Assembly: GCA_004369045.1 (NCBI GenBank)
Contig: ML213503.1
Span: 943,343-1,007,342 of the forward strand
Origin: Heliocybe sulcata
Lineage: Eukaryota > Basidiomycota > Agaricomycetes > Gloeophyllales > Gloeophyllaceae
Direction of reading: 5' to 3'
Length of the DNA: 64,000 nt
In this document: positions 44,880 through 56,865 of the stretch, one piece after another
Position numbering within the stretch: position 1 is the first letter of the stretch
Layout of the letters: every line of letters starts with the position of its first letter
Notes under the pieces: generated by a model
Database searches by the model: none
What the model was told of the DNA's origin: nothing
What the model saw: the letters and a program-made list of their open reading frames with translations, nothing else
Translations under genes and position numbers: made by a program

Positions 44880-47800
44880 ATGCCTCACAAGCAGACTGCT
44901 AAGCCCCGTGCTTGGGGGACGCGTTTCGATTCTCTCGACTCCTCACCGCCTCCTTCTCCACCCAGCCAGGACGTTCGGAACGATCCCGGAAGTCAGGTAC
45001 TCGAGTCGCCTATCAGGAAGATGGAAAACCGCATGCCTCACGATGCGAGTGTATTTGTCGGAAGGTGACCCTCCGTCTCTCAAATGAGAGCCGACTTACT
45101 GAACGATACGACAGCCTTCCGACACATGTTGAACATCAAGAGCTCACACGGCTGCTGTCCGAGCATCTTTCCCAGCATGCGGAAGTGAAGAGCATCAAGG
45201 TAGTCCGCGATAGCAAAGGTGGCGTTTGCGCTTTCGTCCAATGCGAGGTCAGTATATGCGCATACATTCACGTCCCTTTACGCCAAGGATCTGAAGGCCG
45301 CTTGCTCGCAGGATGCCACCGCTGCCGCCCGCTTGATCTATAATTTGCAGACGACGCCATGCGAACCCTTCATGGGTAGGACGCTGCGTTTTGAGCCAGC
45401 GAGGGCCTTTAGAACCTTGCTGATTTCTTTCCGGTTTGTACCACTCATTGTCACGGCGGTTGTGATGCTTCCAGGCCTGTTGTATATGGAACAGGGTACC
45501 GCTGATAGTTCATCGGCTGACGATGTCTTCCGCAGGGCTCCTATACAGCCCGTGCCGTCCGGTGCTGATGACGACCTCTCCGCAGGCAGGGCATATCAGG
45601 AATCTCCAGGCGTTCAACTTGACCTGCCTGTGGCCGTTAGGCTGTGGAGACCTCAAGGTGCCAAGTACGTGCGTCGTCCCTGGAAAGCATGTGATCCATA
45701 ACATTCCTGCAGATACGTTTCCGTGTTATACAATGACGAAGCGTGCCAATTCGACACGCAGACCGCTAGGAACTCTATGATGGGTCACGACTCAGGTACC
45801 AACGATGCTTTCTCTGGGTCGGGAGTTTTCCTCTGCCCCATGAAATTCGACAAAGAGGTAGGGTATCGCGGTCCAAAATATGTCCGGCGCTGACCGTCTG
45901 CTTTGGAAGGCCATTCTCAACATTGCCTGTGCGTTCGGCAGAGTCGACCAGTTCAGCCCTTATAGTCCTCCGACTGGTACGTACTCAGATGAAGCCTGGC
46001 CACAGCGCTGATACGATGACTGTTTGTAGATCGGTTTGATGTCAGTGACAGTAACTACCCTTATCCCCACGATGCACCCCGCGCATCATCCATGGATACC
46101 GGGTGCTGGCAAGTGAAGTGGGGCCATAGAGATGACTGTGTCAACGCGCTGATGGTTAGTTCCCATCGGTATCGTCCTCATAGTCCCTGACTCACATTCG
46201 CAGACCCTTCGTCGTGTACCCTTCCTCACAGTGACTTGGGCTCATCAGCCCAATTCATCAGCCCCAGAGGGTCAACAATTGTTCGGCTCCCCCACCATGT
46301 ATCATAGCCCTCGCCTCCCTGCCCCTGGGTTATTCTTGGCCGGAGCGACTTACCCATTACATGTTCGACTAAATCACTACTCCCCCCGGATGCCCGTGAT
46401 TGAGCGACAGGATTATCAGAGACTCAATCCAAACGAATATCAGAGACATGGTGATTTGTCCGGCTATGGTTATGCAGGGCCAGGCCGTGGAAGATTGAGA
46501 ACCATCACTGAGTCTTCCGGCGGAACAGTCCTCTCCTCTCCTTTATCGAGACATCCAGTAATTTCTGGCCTCGCAGGAGCGGAGTCGTCTGATATCGCAT
46601 TTCTTGGAGGAGACGGAGCGCGGAAGATTGACTGGAGCGAGTCAGAGTTTCCTCCTCTAGGCGAACATGCACTATCGCCTGCGGCAAACGATAGCCATGA
46701 GGTCCAAAAGAGGTACGTCTTATGGCATCCTTGGCTCTCACGCGTTTCTGCTTACAATTCCACTACCAGTCAAACTCGCGATGGGTGCTCAGGTCATCTT
46801 CCGCCAACCCCTCTCGGGTCGAGACATCCTTTACCGCGCGTTCTTGAAGATCACGAGACGTCACCCCGAAGAGACGCGTCTTCAGATACCGATACCTCTG
46901 TTCCGCCCACGCCTGACTTCGTTACTTCCCCGGTTACCCCACGGACCCCTGGCTTCAAGGAATTACGCACTCCCATCAGTCACGGCAGTACCCTTGGAGG
47001 GATTGCTTACGAAGACAGTCAATTCGGGGCATCTTTCGAGGTAAACAAGATTCAAGGCGACTCCGAAGGAACGCAAGCCAAGGATGCCTTTGGACGGCCT
47101 CGGGAAGTGGACCCTACTACTATCTTTGTTGGTGGTTTGGAGATGTTTGGCCCTAGCGCCTGGGATGAAGAACGAGTTAGAAGCGTTTTCGAAAAATTCG
47201 GCGGGGTAGAGGACGTACGAGTGGTCAAGCCATGTGAGTACTGTTCAGATGATATGTCTATCTTGTCTGGAATTAACCATCATACAGTCAACAAGAGGTC
47301 CGCCTTTGCCTTTGTGCGCTTCAACAATACGGAAGCACCTGCTCGCGCTGTAGCCGAAGAGGTACGTCAGACAAGCTTCTATGTCCAAACCATTCTAACG
47401 GCTCGAACAGCATAACCGGATTTACGAGGGGAGGCAGATTCGAGTGCAGTTGCGTGACAACAACTCACACCGTAGTCCCAATACCTTCAAATATGGTCGT
47501 GGTGGCCGAGTGAAAGGTTACCAGTATGGTCCTCGCCCCGGCTTTGGAAGCAACAGCATGTTGGGACTCGAGTTCGGGAAGGGCAGGTTTGACGAGCTTC
47601 GTCGAGACGAAGCGCTCGGCGGAGGTCCAGTCAACGTTCCTTCGCATGTTGTCGACCGCCATGCCTCTGCCGCGCCTATTGCGCCTGTTGAGCTTCAATT
47701 CCCTTCAATCAGTTGCTCTACTTCAGATACCACTTTCAGTGAAGCAGCTTCTGTAGACTCGTCGACTCAGGCAGAGAGGCCGCCAGCCGTGTCGCCACCG

Positions 47801-48852
47801 CCTTCATCTGTTGGCTCCTCAGTATCCGCAGCTGGCCCTGTTACTCCCTATCCAGTAGCACCGATGGGCTACTATCCAGGGCCTTGGATGTCTGGGTTCG
47901 CTCAACCTTGGCCTTATCCTGTTCCATATATGACCGGCTTCTCTGCTCCTCCTCTGTCTGGAGCGCAGACACCCCGTTCGTATCCAGGCACTCCTGGCTC
48001 CTCGGATGCTAGTGGATCAGCGACTCAACCTCCTTGGGTGGGTATGTACAGGGTAAGTCGTATCGTATGTTGTTCACACGATTTCATGCTAATATTACAT
48101 CTAAATCCCAGCCGTTCGTACCTTGTACTCCGTATCCCATGCAACACGAAGCCACTCAAGCTCAGTTCCCTGCTGGTCAACCACCTCTTCGGCCCACGGG
48201 CTTCGTGCAGAATGAGCACGGTATGCTTGTCCCCGTCTATCAGCCCGAAGCGCTCGGGCAGTACATGACCAGCAGCCGAGACTCCAGTACGTCCTTAACC
48301 GCGTCCACGTCCAGTGACGGTCAGCCCGTTGTCCCCAGTTGGCCGCAGCCAACCCAGCCCGTCATGTGTCCCCAGCCAGGGGTGCTCCTACCCGTCTCCG
48401 GTGTCCACGCGCAAGGCCCTGTGCCTGCTGCAGGGCAACCCATGGTGCCTTCACACTGGCCTACGCAGGCTAGCGTGGCATGGCCGCTGAGTCAACCTCA
48501 GCACTCCGTCATCCCTTTCAGGGACAGTTCCGTTCCCGCTGCCCCTCAGGGTGTTTATCCAATACGAGGTTCTGAACCTCTGACGGCCCATCCTACTCAT
48601 GCGGGCTTCTTCCAACAGCACGCCGCCTATAACCCGGGGAATCACAAGCGCCAGCCTCGCAGGGGTAATCACTTTGGCAATGGACGAAACCATAGCCGGC
48701 GGTCCTCTCCAGATCGTTTCACTGGTGGTGCAGGTGTTCCCAACTACGTTTGCGAACACCCACGCCCTGTGCTGAACCACTCAGACCTTATGCATCCCGA
48801 AGTCGGCGTTACTCAGGCCACCGGACAGATGAATGGCGAATGGAGCCAGTGA
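44880..48852 (+). CDS. RNA-binding protein with three RRM-like domains
   Basis: The start is MPHKQTAKPRAWGTRFDSLD, then a Pro/Ser linker. RRM1: MPHDASVFVG joins over an intron to SLPTHVEHQELTRLLSEHLS, with RNP1-like GGVCAFVQCE and the last strand MGRTLRFEPARAFRT. A middle RRM-like unit covers ILNIACAFGRVDQFSPY and the later GCWQVKWGHRDDCVNAL. RRM3 begins with RNP2 IFVGGLEMFGPSAWDEERV, has FEKFGGVEDVRVVK and RNP1 SAFAFVRFNN, and ends YEGRQIRVQLRD. The C-terminal third is Pro/Gln/Ser-rich with Tyr-Pro patches and many GQP-type repeats, likely disordered and suited to granule formation. About nine introns. The architecture is like fungal RNA regulators of stress or differentiation; no orthologue is claimed. 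Leader exons before 44880 cannot be excluded. Confidence 0.8.
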
Positions 48853-49168
48853 GCCGGTGGTAACCGCTGGCTGTCGGCGGGCCAATGATGGTCTCGGGGT
48901 ACTTCGGGTAGAGAATCTTCATTTTCTTCAATTCATCTTTACGAGTTTTTGCCCATCTTCACTCCTGTTTATTTTATCTCACTGCCTTCGAGACTGACCT
49001 CGCAGGAGCTTTTCCGTTTCCCTTCTCTGATAAAACAACAATGTAACATTAGTCTGCGTATGAACAACCAAAAATTGGTGTGTGCCCATGCTTGAGAATA
49101 GTAATGGTGGCTCTATCTATGCCACGAGAGCAAATACGCATTGATATTAGATATCCAGATCCAGAAGA
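48853..49168. other. Convergent intergenic region
   Basis: Holds the 3' ends of the RRM gene and the lipase gene. AT-rich with T-runs; no gene seen. Confidence 0.5.
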
Positions 49169-51031
49169 TCAATGGCGCAGGCCCGAGTCATCCACGGCTT
49201 GCAGCCAGCTACCTAGCTCTTCCCAAAAGGCTTTTTGCCTGGAGGTCCCTAACCAAGCAGGGATAAGGGAGATGTGATGAGCATCGTCCACTTGATGGAC
49301 ATGCCATACTCCCGGCTGGAGCAGCCACGTCGCTGAGACCCCGCGCGGCTGGGATGGAGGATAGTGTATGCAAGTGGTCGTACTGGATAACCGAGAAGGT
49401 GAGTCGGGAGTAGAATATGTGATATGTCAGAATAACGCACCGGCAAGCATGCGGATGCCATTGGGAAAAGATAGGGACGACTCCATCGTTGGCCCAGTAT
49501 TCTTGCCCCATTTTCCCCTTCTCGGGCCGACTGATTGATCGTAGACCTCCTTCTATGTCGGATTCCGTCTCGCTATCACTCGAAGTTTTTGGGAAGAGCA
49601 TGTCAGCGTTGATAGAGGGACTGTCCTTGGTATCATCTGTCTGGGACTGAGGGAAGAAAGATGGCGCGGGCCGCAGTACGGAGTAGTCGAAGGACCCGAT
49701 GAATCGTGCGCCCAGGTAGAGTGGGGTGCGAGTGGGCTTGTGGAACAAAGACGTCGGTGCGTGTAGGGCAGTCTCTGAACCTATCCGTTCCGTCTATGCG
49801 GAGATGTCAACGCCTTGCTGGACGGTAGCTCTGTTCAATACTGGACCTACCATGCATGCTACGTAGCTCTGATAAAACGTGCCTTCGCACACCATTCCCT
49901 CCCCATCGCCGTCGACCAGACGTTCCCTCGCATCAATTGCCTCGAATGTCACATCGTACGGCGCAACATCCCGACTTTCCGCCCAGTCGCTCTTCCACAT
50001 CTGCTGAAGGAACTCTCTGAGGTTGATGTGCTTGCAGGTCATCGCGCTCCGGCGGGCGTCGATGTGGAAGTCGAAGAGAGACAGGAGGGAGGAGGAGGAA
50101 GGGGAAGGGAGGAAGGGCGAGATGTAGGAGAAGACGTGGATGCTCTTGGCGAGGAGGGAGCCGAGGGAGAAGGGGCGGACGCAGGGCGCGTTGTGGGTGG
50201 AGGAGCCACAGGTGTAGGTGATGGGTGTGCCGCGGAAAGGGGAGGATACTGGGCGGAGAGTGGGTATATGCGCGATGAATGAGCGAGTACTTGAGGCACG
50301 GACCTGCTGTTATGGACAGTATCATGTCCGGAGTCGGGCCGTCTCCGAAATGGCCTGTCTTGATTAACCACTGCAATTTCGTGATTGTCGGTCCGCCCTT
50401 GCACAACTAGTCAATTTGCCAGCTTCCGCGACGTCCTGAATAGAGCTTACCATGGAATGGCCGATGAAATGTAGAGGGCGCTCTCGAGACCATTCAGGGT
50501 ATAACCCCTTCTCTATCGTGCGCCCGTAACGGTCATGTTTGTGTCTCCGTGCATGATGCTCTCCATAGTCGACTAGATTCTGGATGTCAACTAAGCACGC
50601 TACGACGCGTTTTGCATCCGCACCTGTGCCGCCCGTTATGGCGTAGTATAGCTCGCATGCCCGATCATGCAATGAGCTCACAGGCCCGACACTTGATACA
50701 AAGACTCAGTAAACGCATCACAAAAGTCTACATGGAGACTGACCTGGCAAAGATCGCTCGTCGTTGTCGCCCTCGACTATCAGCATTCAGATGCTTCTCA
50801 AAAGAGCCCTTGAGCAGGCTCCCGAAACCACCCAAAAAGCCTTCGACGATGACCAAGGGCGGCGGCTCCAAGGGTTGTGCGGGCACATGCGTTAGCTGGC
50901 TGGGAGACATGGCGGTAGGCGGTAGAGAGAGGTTTGCAATTGCATCGTGTTCCTGCCCGGTATGCGAGACCAACGATAGCGGCAACGATGACAAGAAGCA
51001 GCCCGCGCGCGATCGTGATCGAAGCGACCAT
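49169..51031 (-). CDS. Membrane-anchored alpha/beta-hydrolase, triacylglycerol-lipase type
   Basis: The N-terminus MVASITIARGLLLVIVAAIV is a signal anchor. Then PPLVIVEGFLGGFGSLLKGS forms the first core strand and oxyanion region. VSSLHDRACELYYAITGGTG and VDYGEHHARRHKHDRYGRTI are hallmarks of the bacterial/staphylococcal-type lipases also found in fungi. The nucleophile elbow is FIGHSMGG, joined over an intron to PTITKLQWLIKTGHFGD. Later exons include DLQAHQ-like parts, WKSDWAESRDVAPYDVTFEA, YWANDGVVPIFSQWHPHAC and the tail GVWHVHQVDDAHHISLIPAW, where His-Ile-Ser may hold the catalytic His. It ends WLQAVDDSGLRH at the TGA 49169-49171. About seven introns. The splice between the anchor and the catalytic part was not resolved. 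Lipase class is firm, substrate is not. Confidence 0.8.
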
Positions 51032-51665
51032 CACATCGCTTCCTGATTGTAAAGATCTAAAGATAACGAATCAACGCCACTGCCACCGCTCATCTTCAGC
51101 TTGCTCAAAGGATGATAGGTGATGTGTGTTATATGCAGATAATTCAAGCACATACAAACGCAAGAAGGAAATGTAATACACAGTCGAATGGTACACCATG
51201 AGTCCAAATGGATTCGGGAACATGTACACAAGCGTATGCAAGAAAAGTCCGGTGCGCAAGATTATAATGCGGTCTTCATGTAGGTGTATGGCCAGGAAGA
51301 ATTTAATGCAATTAGGTAGTGTGAATTGGGTGAATGAAAATGATGATTGAGATGAGGAGACGGAGGTACGCATAGAGAGATAGAAGTGAGCTGGAACGGC
51401 AGGTTAGGGCTAGAGACACATGAACTAGCAACAAACTCACTGCATAGATGAACCGAATCTCTGCGGTTCCCGGATAACGACGAAGCATATATGTACACGT
51501 TCGTTTTGTGAAGATATTAGGTCTAGAAGCGATCGATACTGGTAGGGGATTAGATCGGTTCACAATATGTTACGGATCGTGACGGTGTTCTAGGACTCTG
51601 TAAACATTGTCAGCTAGTTGTTCCAAGCTCCCGAACCGTCGAACGCGTACCTAACAAGTTAAACT
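51032..51665. other. Intergenic stretch, no gene seen
   Basis: Between the lipase start and the 3' end of the next minus-strand gene. Minus frames here (to 51563) are hydrophobic and Ile/Ser-rich but begin in no supported context; they look like AT-rich UTR sequence. Confidence 0.45.
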
Positions 51666-53394
51666 TTATGATGGCTTTTTCCCGGTGAACCAGGACAAGG
51701 ACACACTGCCGGCACCTTCGATGCGTACGCCGGCATTCAGTCGGCAGACCTGGCACGCAGAGTAAGTAAAAGCCATGAGTTTCAAAAGGGACCCCTCACA
51801 GTGTCTGCGACATCCGCCCTTCTGAAATGAACATAGATATCGCCGTTTGGCATGCGCGTGATTGCACTCAATTCGCCAAAAGACTAGCGGCCGCGTTAAT
51901 ACCGCTCATTGCAAAGGGAACAGGCTGCATACCTGGCACCATTTCTTGACAGCCTCGAACCGCTGTACTTCGCCTGGTTGAAGCCCAGTGATGCACAACT
52001 TCTTCCTCCTACTCTTCCGCGTAGCAATTAGGTCCGGCACATTGCTCCCAAAGCGCATCGTGCGGGGCAAAGTAGTCGGCGCCATCAGCGTAGCATCATC
52101 GACCGGTGACGGCTTCGACGCGAACGGCACTCGTATAGTGCTCGCCTTGTGAGACAGACGCCTCGACTTCTCTGCATGGGAACGGCCATATTGTCCAACA
52201 GAGCTCGTAGGACCAGAGAACTCGGATACCGGGGGCGAAGAGTACCTCGAGAAATACGTAGGCACGGTGCGAATTGACGCGCCCGAGAAGTCCTGAGGAG
52301 TCACAGGCGCATCGGTGCTCCAGGTGTTGTTGCTCCGCGTACAGGAGTCAGCGGACGAGAAGCTGGGCCTCGGCGGGGCGATGTCGTCCTCATCGATAGG
52401 ATGCACACTAAGAGACGTCGCGGATCTCAGTTTCCAACTGCGGCGGGCCAGGTCGAGCGAGGAACGACCGCCGGGTAAAAGGATCGATCCCCAGCTATGC
52501 CCACGCTTGTGCGCAGGAGTGAAGTCATTGCTACTAGTGCTCGGCCGTCCAGGTTGGGATTGGCACTGCGACGGGCCGGACGAGCTAGGAGGGCTTCCGG
52601 AGATGGATGAGATGGCAGTAGATGACGATAAGCGCCTCGAATGGAGGCTCAGATTCAAGTTCCGCAGGTGCGAGGGTGCGTGCAGGAGGCCAGAGTACTT
52701 GCGCGACTTCGGCGCCGTCGAGATGTCGATGGGAGGAGGATGGAACGGCGTCCCGGCCCGGGACTGTTCCTAAAATGCACGCGTTCAGAAAAGTGCTGAG
52801 CGGTCACGTGAAGTACACACCTCTTCCTCCTGGGCCTCATGTTCGGATTCGAGCGCCGCGTCCGCGTGTTTGATATCTTCATCGGTGACAACAACAAAGC
52901 TCTCAAGCGTCTGCTTATAGCTGTCTTCGTTGCAGTAGCGTGTCGTGAGGTTCGGGTACGCGAGGTAGGGATGGCAGGGTGTTCCGACTCCAGGGGCGTC
53001 CTCGTCGAGCGAAACATACGGTTCCGCTTCTTCCGAGGTCGTGGAAAGGCGGTGTTGGTCTTCGATCCAACGCTCCAGGTGGCTGCTCCGACGTCGCACT
53101 ATCTGGCGGCGAGCGGGCATCTTCACTGTCTCGTCCTCATCCTCTTCGTCAGGTGGGGGTACATAGAAAAGCGGTGGCAGCTCAGTGCGGGGCATGGTGG
53201 TGACTGAGGATGGTGTATCTGGGATGACTGATGGGATGTTATACCCTGCGTGCTATACAGCCCAACTAACACTGTATTTGCTTACCATCTTCAAGGAGTT
53301 TAGCGCGCATAACATTCGTGAGTCCGTGTGTGGTCACTGGTCCAAGATTCAGGCGTGCGAGCTGAGCATGTTGTTCGTAGACAGAGTCGTTCAT
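51666..53394 (-). CDS. Unassigned protein with C-terminal RRM-like domain
   Basis: First exon MNDSVYEQHAQLARLNLGPV and MRAKLLED joins in phase to DTPSSVTTMPRTELPPLFYV, an acidic stretch and ARRQIVRRRSSHLERWIEDQ. A middle exon reads CNEDSYKQTLESFVVVTDED. The next is Ser/Pro-rich and disordered (SLHSRRLSSSTAISSISGSP). The C-terminus gives a compact fold: RKKLCITGLQPGEVQRFEAV, then KKWCQ spliced to SFGELSAITRMPNGDIYVHF and RRADVADTV, then CRLNAGVRIEGAGSVSLSWF. KLCITGL and GDIYVHF sit where RNP2 and RNP1 do in an RRM. The stop TAA is at 51666-51668. All joins keep frame over four introns. I do not recognise the family; RNA binding is inferred from the fold only. Confidence 0.75.
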
Positions 53395-54236
53395 GGTCGT
53401 AGAAGTGGGTTGGTCGTGCAGAGTGGTTTAGAATACAAAACGAGATGATGCTGAGGCGTTAGAGTCGTAGAACGTCAATAGAACGTAGAATGGATGCGTC
53501 CGTGTCGTAAGGCCTTCATGAACAAAGAAGGGAACGGAGTGTAGGTTGAAGTTGGATCTCTTTAGATGAAACGTGCATTTCCTTTCCTGGGCAAATAGTT
53601 CCGCAGATCACACGGCTGTCACCGCCACTCCCGCTTCCCGCTGCTGCACGACCAAACTCGTCTCACCCACATTCCCACATTACCCTCGCGCTAGGCTACT
53701 TAAGGGCACATCAGGACCGCCGACGACGCGGTCCCGAATCATCAAGCCACTAGCTGTAGCACCGACTGGCGTTCCCGGCTGATTAGCACTGTACGATAAT
53801 CAATAGCGTGTCGGTACTCTGGCCTAGCGCGGGCGGGATGTTCGCAACGCGTATGGCGACCGGGCGGGTCGAAACGGTGACCAAGCCGACGTGCATAGCG
53901 TCCGAATGCGCAGAGAACGACCGTAGTGTCTCCGCGACGGGGGTAACCTAGAGAACCCGCCTTCGCCGTTGCGCTTGTGCGCGTATCCGGGGCGGGATGT
54001 CGTGCCCTTCCCAAACGGGATTGAAAAGGGTAAGCAAAATTATTTCTCGGATCCCGCGAAGGATCATTTAGCGCGTTTCGCTATGTTTCGTCATAAGCAT
54101 CCGAAACAAGGCCGGAGCACCTTAAAATTACGTCCATAAGTTATGGTAGCAGTAACGATACAGAGTGGATCCATCTCGGCGCACTGTCGGGTACGGGAGC
54201 TCATGTTCATTGATGTATATTTGACAATATTTCCCG
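53395..54236. other. Intergenic stretch, no gene seen
   Basis: A GC-rich part (about 53750-54010) and an AT-richer part (54010-54230). A plus-frame stretch near 54000-54130 (FPNGIEKGKQNYFSDPAKDH) looks mildly protein-like but lacks a start and neighbours. No RNA gene found. Confidence 0.45.
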
Positions 54237-55232
54237 TCATGATTCAATCTTGGCGTCTTCTGCGCTAGAGGCTTGAGGTGTCCCAGAGCTGACAGCCAGA
54301 GCACTGATGACGCCTTCGACTATAGGCTTGAAGAGTTTCGAGGATGACGTCCGTTGATACTGATCAATGAGCTGGAAGGTCCGTTCCGTCCCATGCGATA
54401 GTTCATCCGCAGCTTGCTCCGAGTCTGCAGATTCCGCGGCGTCCAGTAAAGTGACCAGCTCCGTATCAACGGGGAGGCTCCCGAGCAGCGTCAACTCCTC
54501 CTGCCTAGCCATCTCCCGCCCCCCGCCAGTCGAAAATACATTGCTGACCTCGCCGCAGCACGGACACACGTAGCCACTCATATTTTCGATGAGGCCCAGA
54601 ACAGGAAGGTTGACGGTGCGTGTGAACGACAGGCACTTCATCGCGTCCATCAGTGCCACAGCTTGAGGGGTCGTCACGATGACGGCTGATAATCGCGAGT
54701 GGACAGGGGCCATGTGTTCGAGGAGAGACAGGTGCTCGTCGGAGGTCCCTAATGAAGGGACAGCAGATGTTTGAGTTATGACTGCCTCTATGCAGATAAG
54801 GGCACACGTACCGGGAGGCGTATCGATCACTAAATAGTCAAGTTCGCCCCATCGTACATCGCTCAGGAACTGGCGGATCATAGCATTCTTCTTCGGGCCC
54901 CTCCAGACCACAGAATCCTCCTTCCGCTTCAGGAGGAAGCCTACGCTCATGCATCCGAGTCTCGCTTCGCTGCCATCAGCATACACGGGCACCCATCCTT
55001 CACTGCTCTGGAGAACACCTCGGCCATCCAGCCCCAGCATACGTGGTATTGACGGACCCGTCAGGTCAACATCGAGGATCCCCACACGGGCTGTCGGTGA
55101 AGATGCATACAGCGAAAGAGCCAATTGAGCCGATACGGAGGATTTGCCTACGCCGCCCTTGCCAGAGCAGACTATGATGATATGCTTGATGGACTTTAGC
55201 CGCTTCGCAACAGGTGTCTCGTCTGCAGCCAT
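54237..55232 (-). CDS. CFD1: CFD1, cytosolic Fe-S cluster scaffold ATPase
   Basis: A Mrp/NBP35-family P-loop ATPase that with NBP35 forms the cytosolic scaffold for 4Fe-4S clusters. Exons 55232-54812 and 54748-54237 give exactly 310 aa. The deviant Walker A is [20 protein letters not shown]; then [31 protein letters not shown] joins to [12 protein letters not shown]. The cluster-binding CxxC is intact in [12 protein letters not shown]. The N-terminus is short, lacking the four-Cys ferredoxin-like extension of NBP35, which makes it CFD1. The 63-nt intron is in frame without stops, so an unspliced reading adds 21 residues inside the nucleotide-switch loop. Expression is expected to be constitutive. 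Confidence 0.95.
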   Translation of the reverse strand: MAADETPVAKRLKSIKHIIIVCSGKGGVGKSSVSAQLALSLYASSPTARVGILDVDLTGPSIPRMLGLDGRGVLQSSEGWVPVYADGSEARLGCMSVGFLLKRKEDSVVWRGPKKNAMIRQFLSDVRWGELDYLVIDTPPGTCALICIEAVITQTSAVPSLGTSDEHLSLLEHMAPVHSRLSAVIVTTPQAVALMDAMKCLSFTRTVNLPVLGLIENMSGYVCPCCGEVSNVFSTGGGREMARQEELTLLGSLPVDTELVTLLDAAESADSEQAADELSHGTERTFQLIDQYQRTSSSKLFKPIVEGVISALAVSSGTPQASSAEDAKIES

Positions 55233-55617
55233 CGCGCGAGGCGGAGATTCGATACAGGGAGTAGTGCGAGCATGGTCGTTTCAGCAGGAGATGAGATGAC
55301 TAAAGCGGACGGGCTTTACTTATGCCGCCGGCACTTTGCAAGGTTCATCTCGTTCGTTGATCGCAAGTTCGACTTGAAAGCCATTTGGTCAGTCTATTGA
55401 AAGTGGCACTGAAGAATAGAAAGGGAAAGTCTAGCAAGCACGCCCGTCGACCAAGTCAACACCTACGGTAGACGCAGGGACTCCGCCGTCAAAGAGCCAG
55501 GTATAAGGAGGTAACGAAGAATGCAAGTTCCACCCAGAGAACAAACCTTTCCAAAGCAATCCATTTAACTATTTAGCCTGAATCTGAACAAGAGAGTCAA
55601 GCGCCAACCTCTCTCGA
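55233..55617. other. Upstream region of CFD1 and the F-box-like remnant
   Basis: About 385 bases with no supported gene; it contains the CFD1 promoter. Confidence 0.45.
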
Positions 55618-56511
55618 ATGGCTCTTCCAGTTGTCCAGGAGACATCCTCTAAGAGGCAAGTACGCGACATGATTGTCCGGTCTTGCTATAACTCATCCGC
55701 ACCAGCTCTTTGGTCATCTCAATCCGGATGATCTGTCAGACAAGGGGTTCAGAAGTCTGCCGTGGCATCGGTCGTCCAATGCGTAAGTAGTTCATGTTCC
55801 CTATCCAGAGTAGACCCGCTCTCAAGAAATATTCACCGCTATGCTGAAACGGAAATGGCAGCAGCAAGTGCGAGAAACCAAAGGCAAGAGACTAAATGTG
55901 TGTGAGAGACTGGGCGCGCTTGACCGGCCAGCGCGACGAAATGCGGCAGGTCACCGAGCATTCCCTCGTAGACAGTCAAGTGCCACTGAGCGACGAAGGT
56001 TTGTCCCCGTCCACGGCATTGAGTACCGTTCAGAAGCAATAACCTCGGATTTCGTAGGGCGGCAGAGCATCCAGACAGAAGTCCAGCAGCTCATCGAGGC
56101 TTTCCGTGAGCGATGTCTGCTGGATGAGTACAAGGGGTACCCTTGTAGGGCGCTTCAAGGCCCTCACAGGAACCCGCCGCGCTCAAACGAATGGAGACTG
56201 GACCGTGCCTCATTTCATTGACATATCCCTGCTCCATGAAGTTGGTGCTGCCGTTGGGGCATCAAACGACGCCGGTGTCGGGTACGATGATAACCTACGG
56301 CTGCACAACGTGTTCCCTGCGTCAGCAAGGACATGGCTGTCCACAGATGTCCTTGCCCAGCTGCGGGCACAGACGGCGGAGCCCCAAACCGATCTGTTCG
56401 GCCTAGTCATCCCTGCCTTCAGGTGCGGCAAATGTGATAGTGCTACGCTACCCTGAGGTTATTGATCACCGTTGTTGCTGGCAGCCGCTCGTCTCCAGCA
56501 TCGGCGACTAA
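55618..56511 (+). pseudogene. Decayed F-box-type gene (probable)
   Basis: Pieces in changing frames resemble a fungal F-box protein. The start MALPVVQETSSKRQ joins, if spliced, to LFGHLNPDDLSDKGFRSLPW and HRSSN, the helix pattern of an F-box with missing residues in the middle. Next come an Arg/Glu-rich helical piece (RDWARLTGQRDEMRQVTEHS) and, in another frame, NGDWTVPHFIDISLLHEVGA and LFGLVIPAFRCGKCD. A one-base shift after CGKCDSA yields LRYPEVIDHRCCWQPL, the usual end of this family. At least two frame changes have no clean intron. A functional gene with unusual introns is possible. In the family, F-box proteins recruit targets to SCF ubiquitin ligases. Confidence 0.4.
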
Positions 56512-56865
56512 CTCTCGATATTGATAATAGTAGCGGCCTTCACTTCGTGTTAGCTTAACCGTTGCATACATATCCACAATCGTTACGATGCGGAGACGGG
56601 CTGGGAGGTAGCAGGAGACGAAGATGAACCGGACAGCAGTAACGGTCATGAGTCCGACAGGCATGGATGAAGAACGAGATATCCGCTTGCGCGCCCGCTA
56701 GGATCTGGAAGTCTGCTCTATTGTCCCATGTATGAGAGTCCTGACATATCCGAACAAGCAGACACTAGATGGCACGAAATCATAGCAATACAAGGCTTTC
56801 GGTAATATCCGCAAGTATATCATATCGGTGATGCTATGCTCGTCAGACGCGAAGGAGCTCCGGTT
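56512..56865. other. Convergent intergenic region
   Basis: Between the F-box-like remnant and the 3' end of the RFC gene. No gene or RNA is supported. Confidence 0.5.

Noticed and set aside
53750-54130. tRNA or other structured RNA in the GC-rich stretch
   Set aside because: No cloverleaf or A/B box could be laid out, and no T-run terminator is placed correctly.
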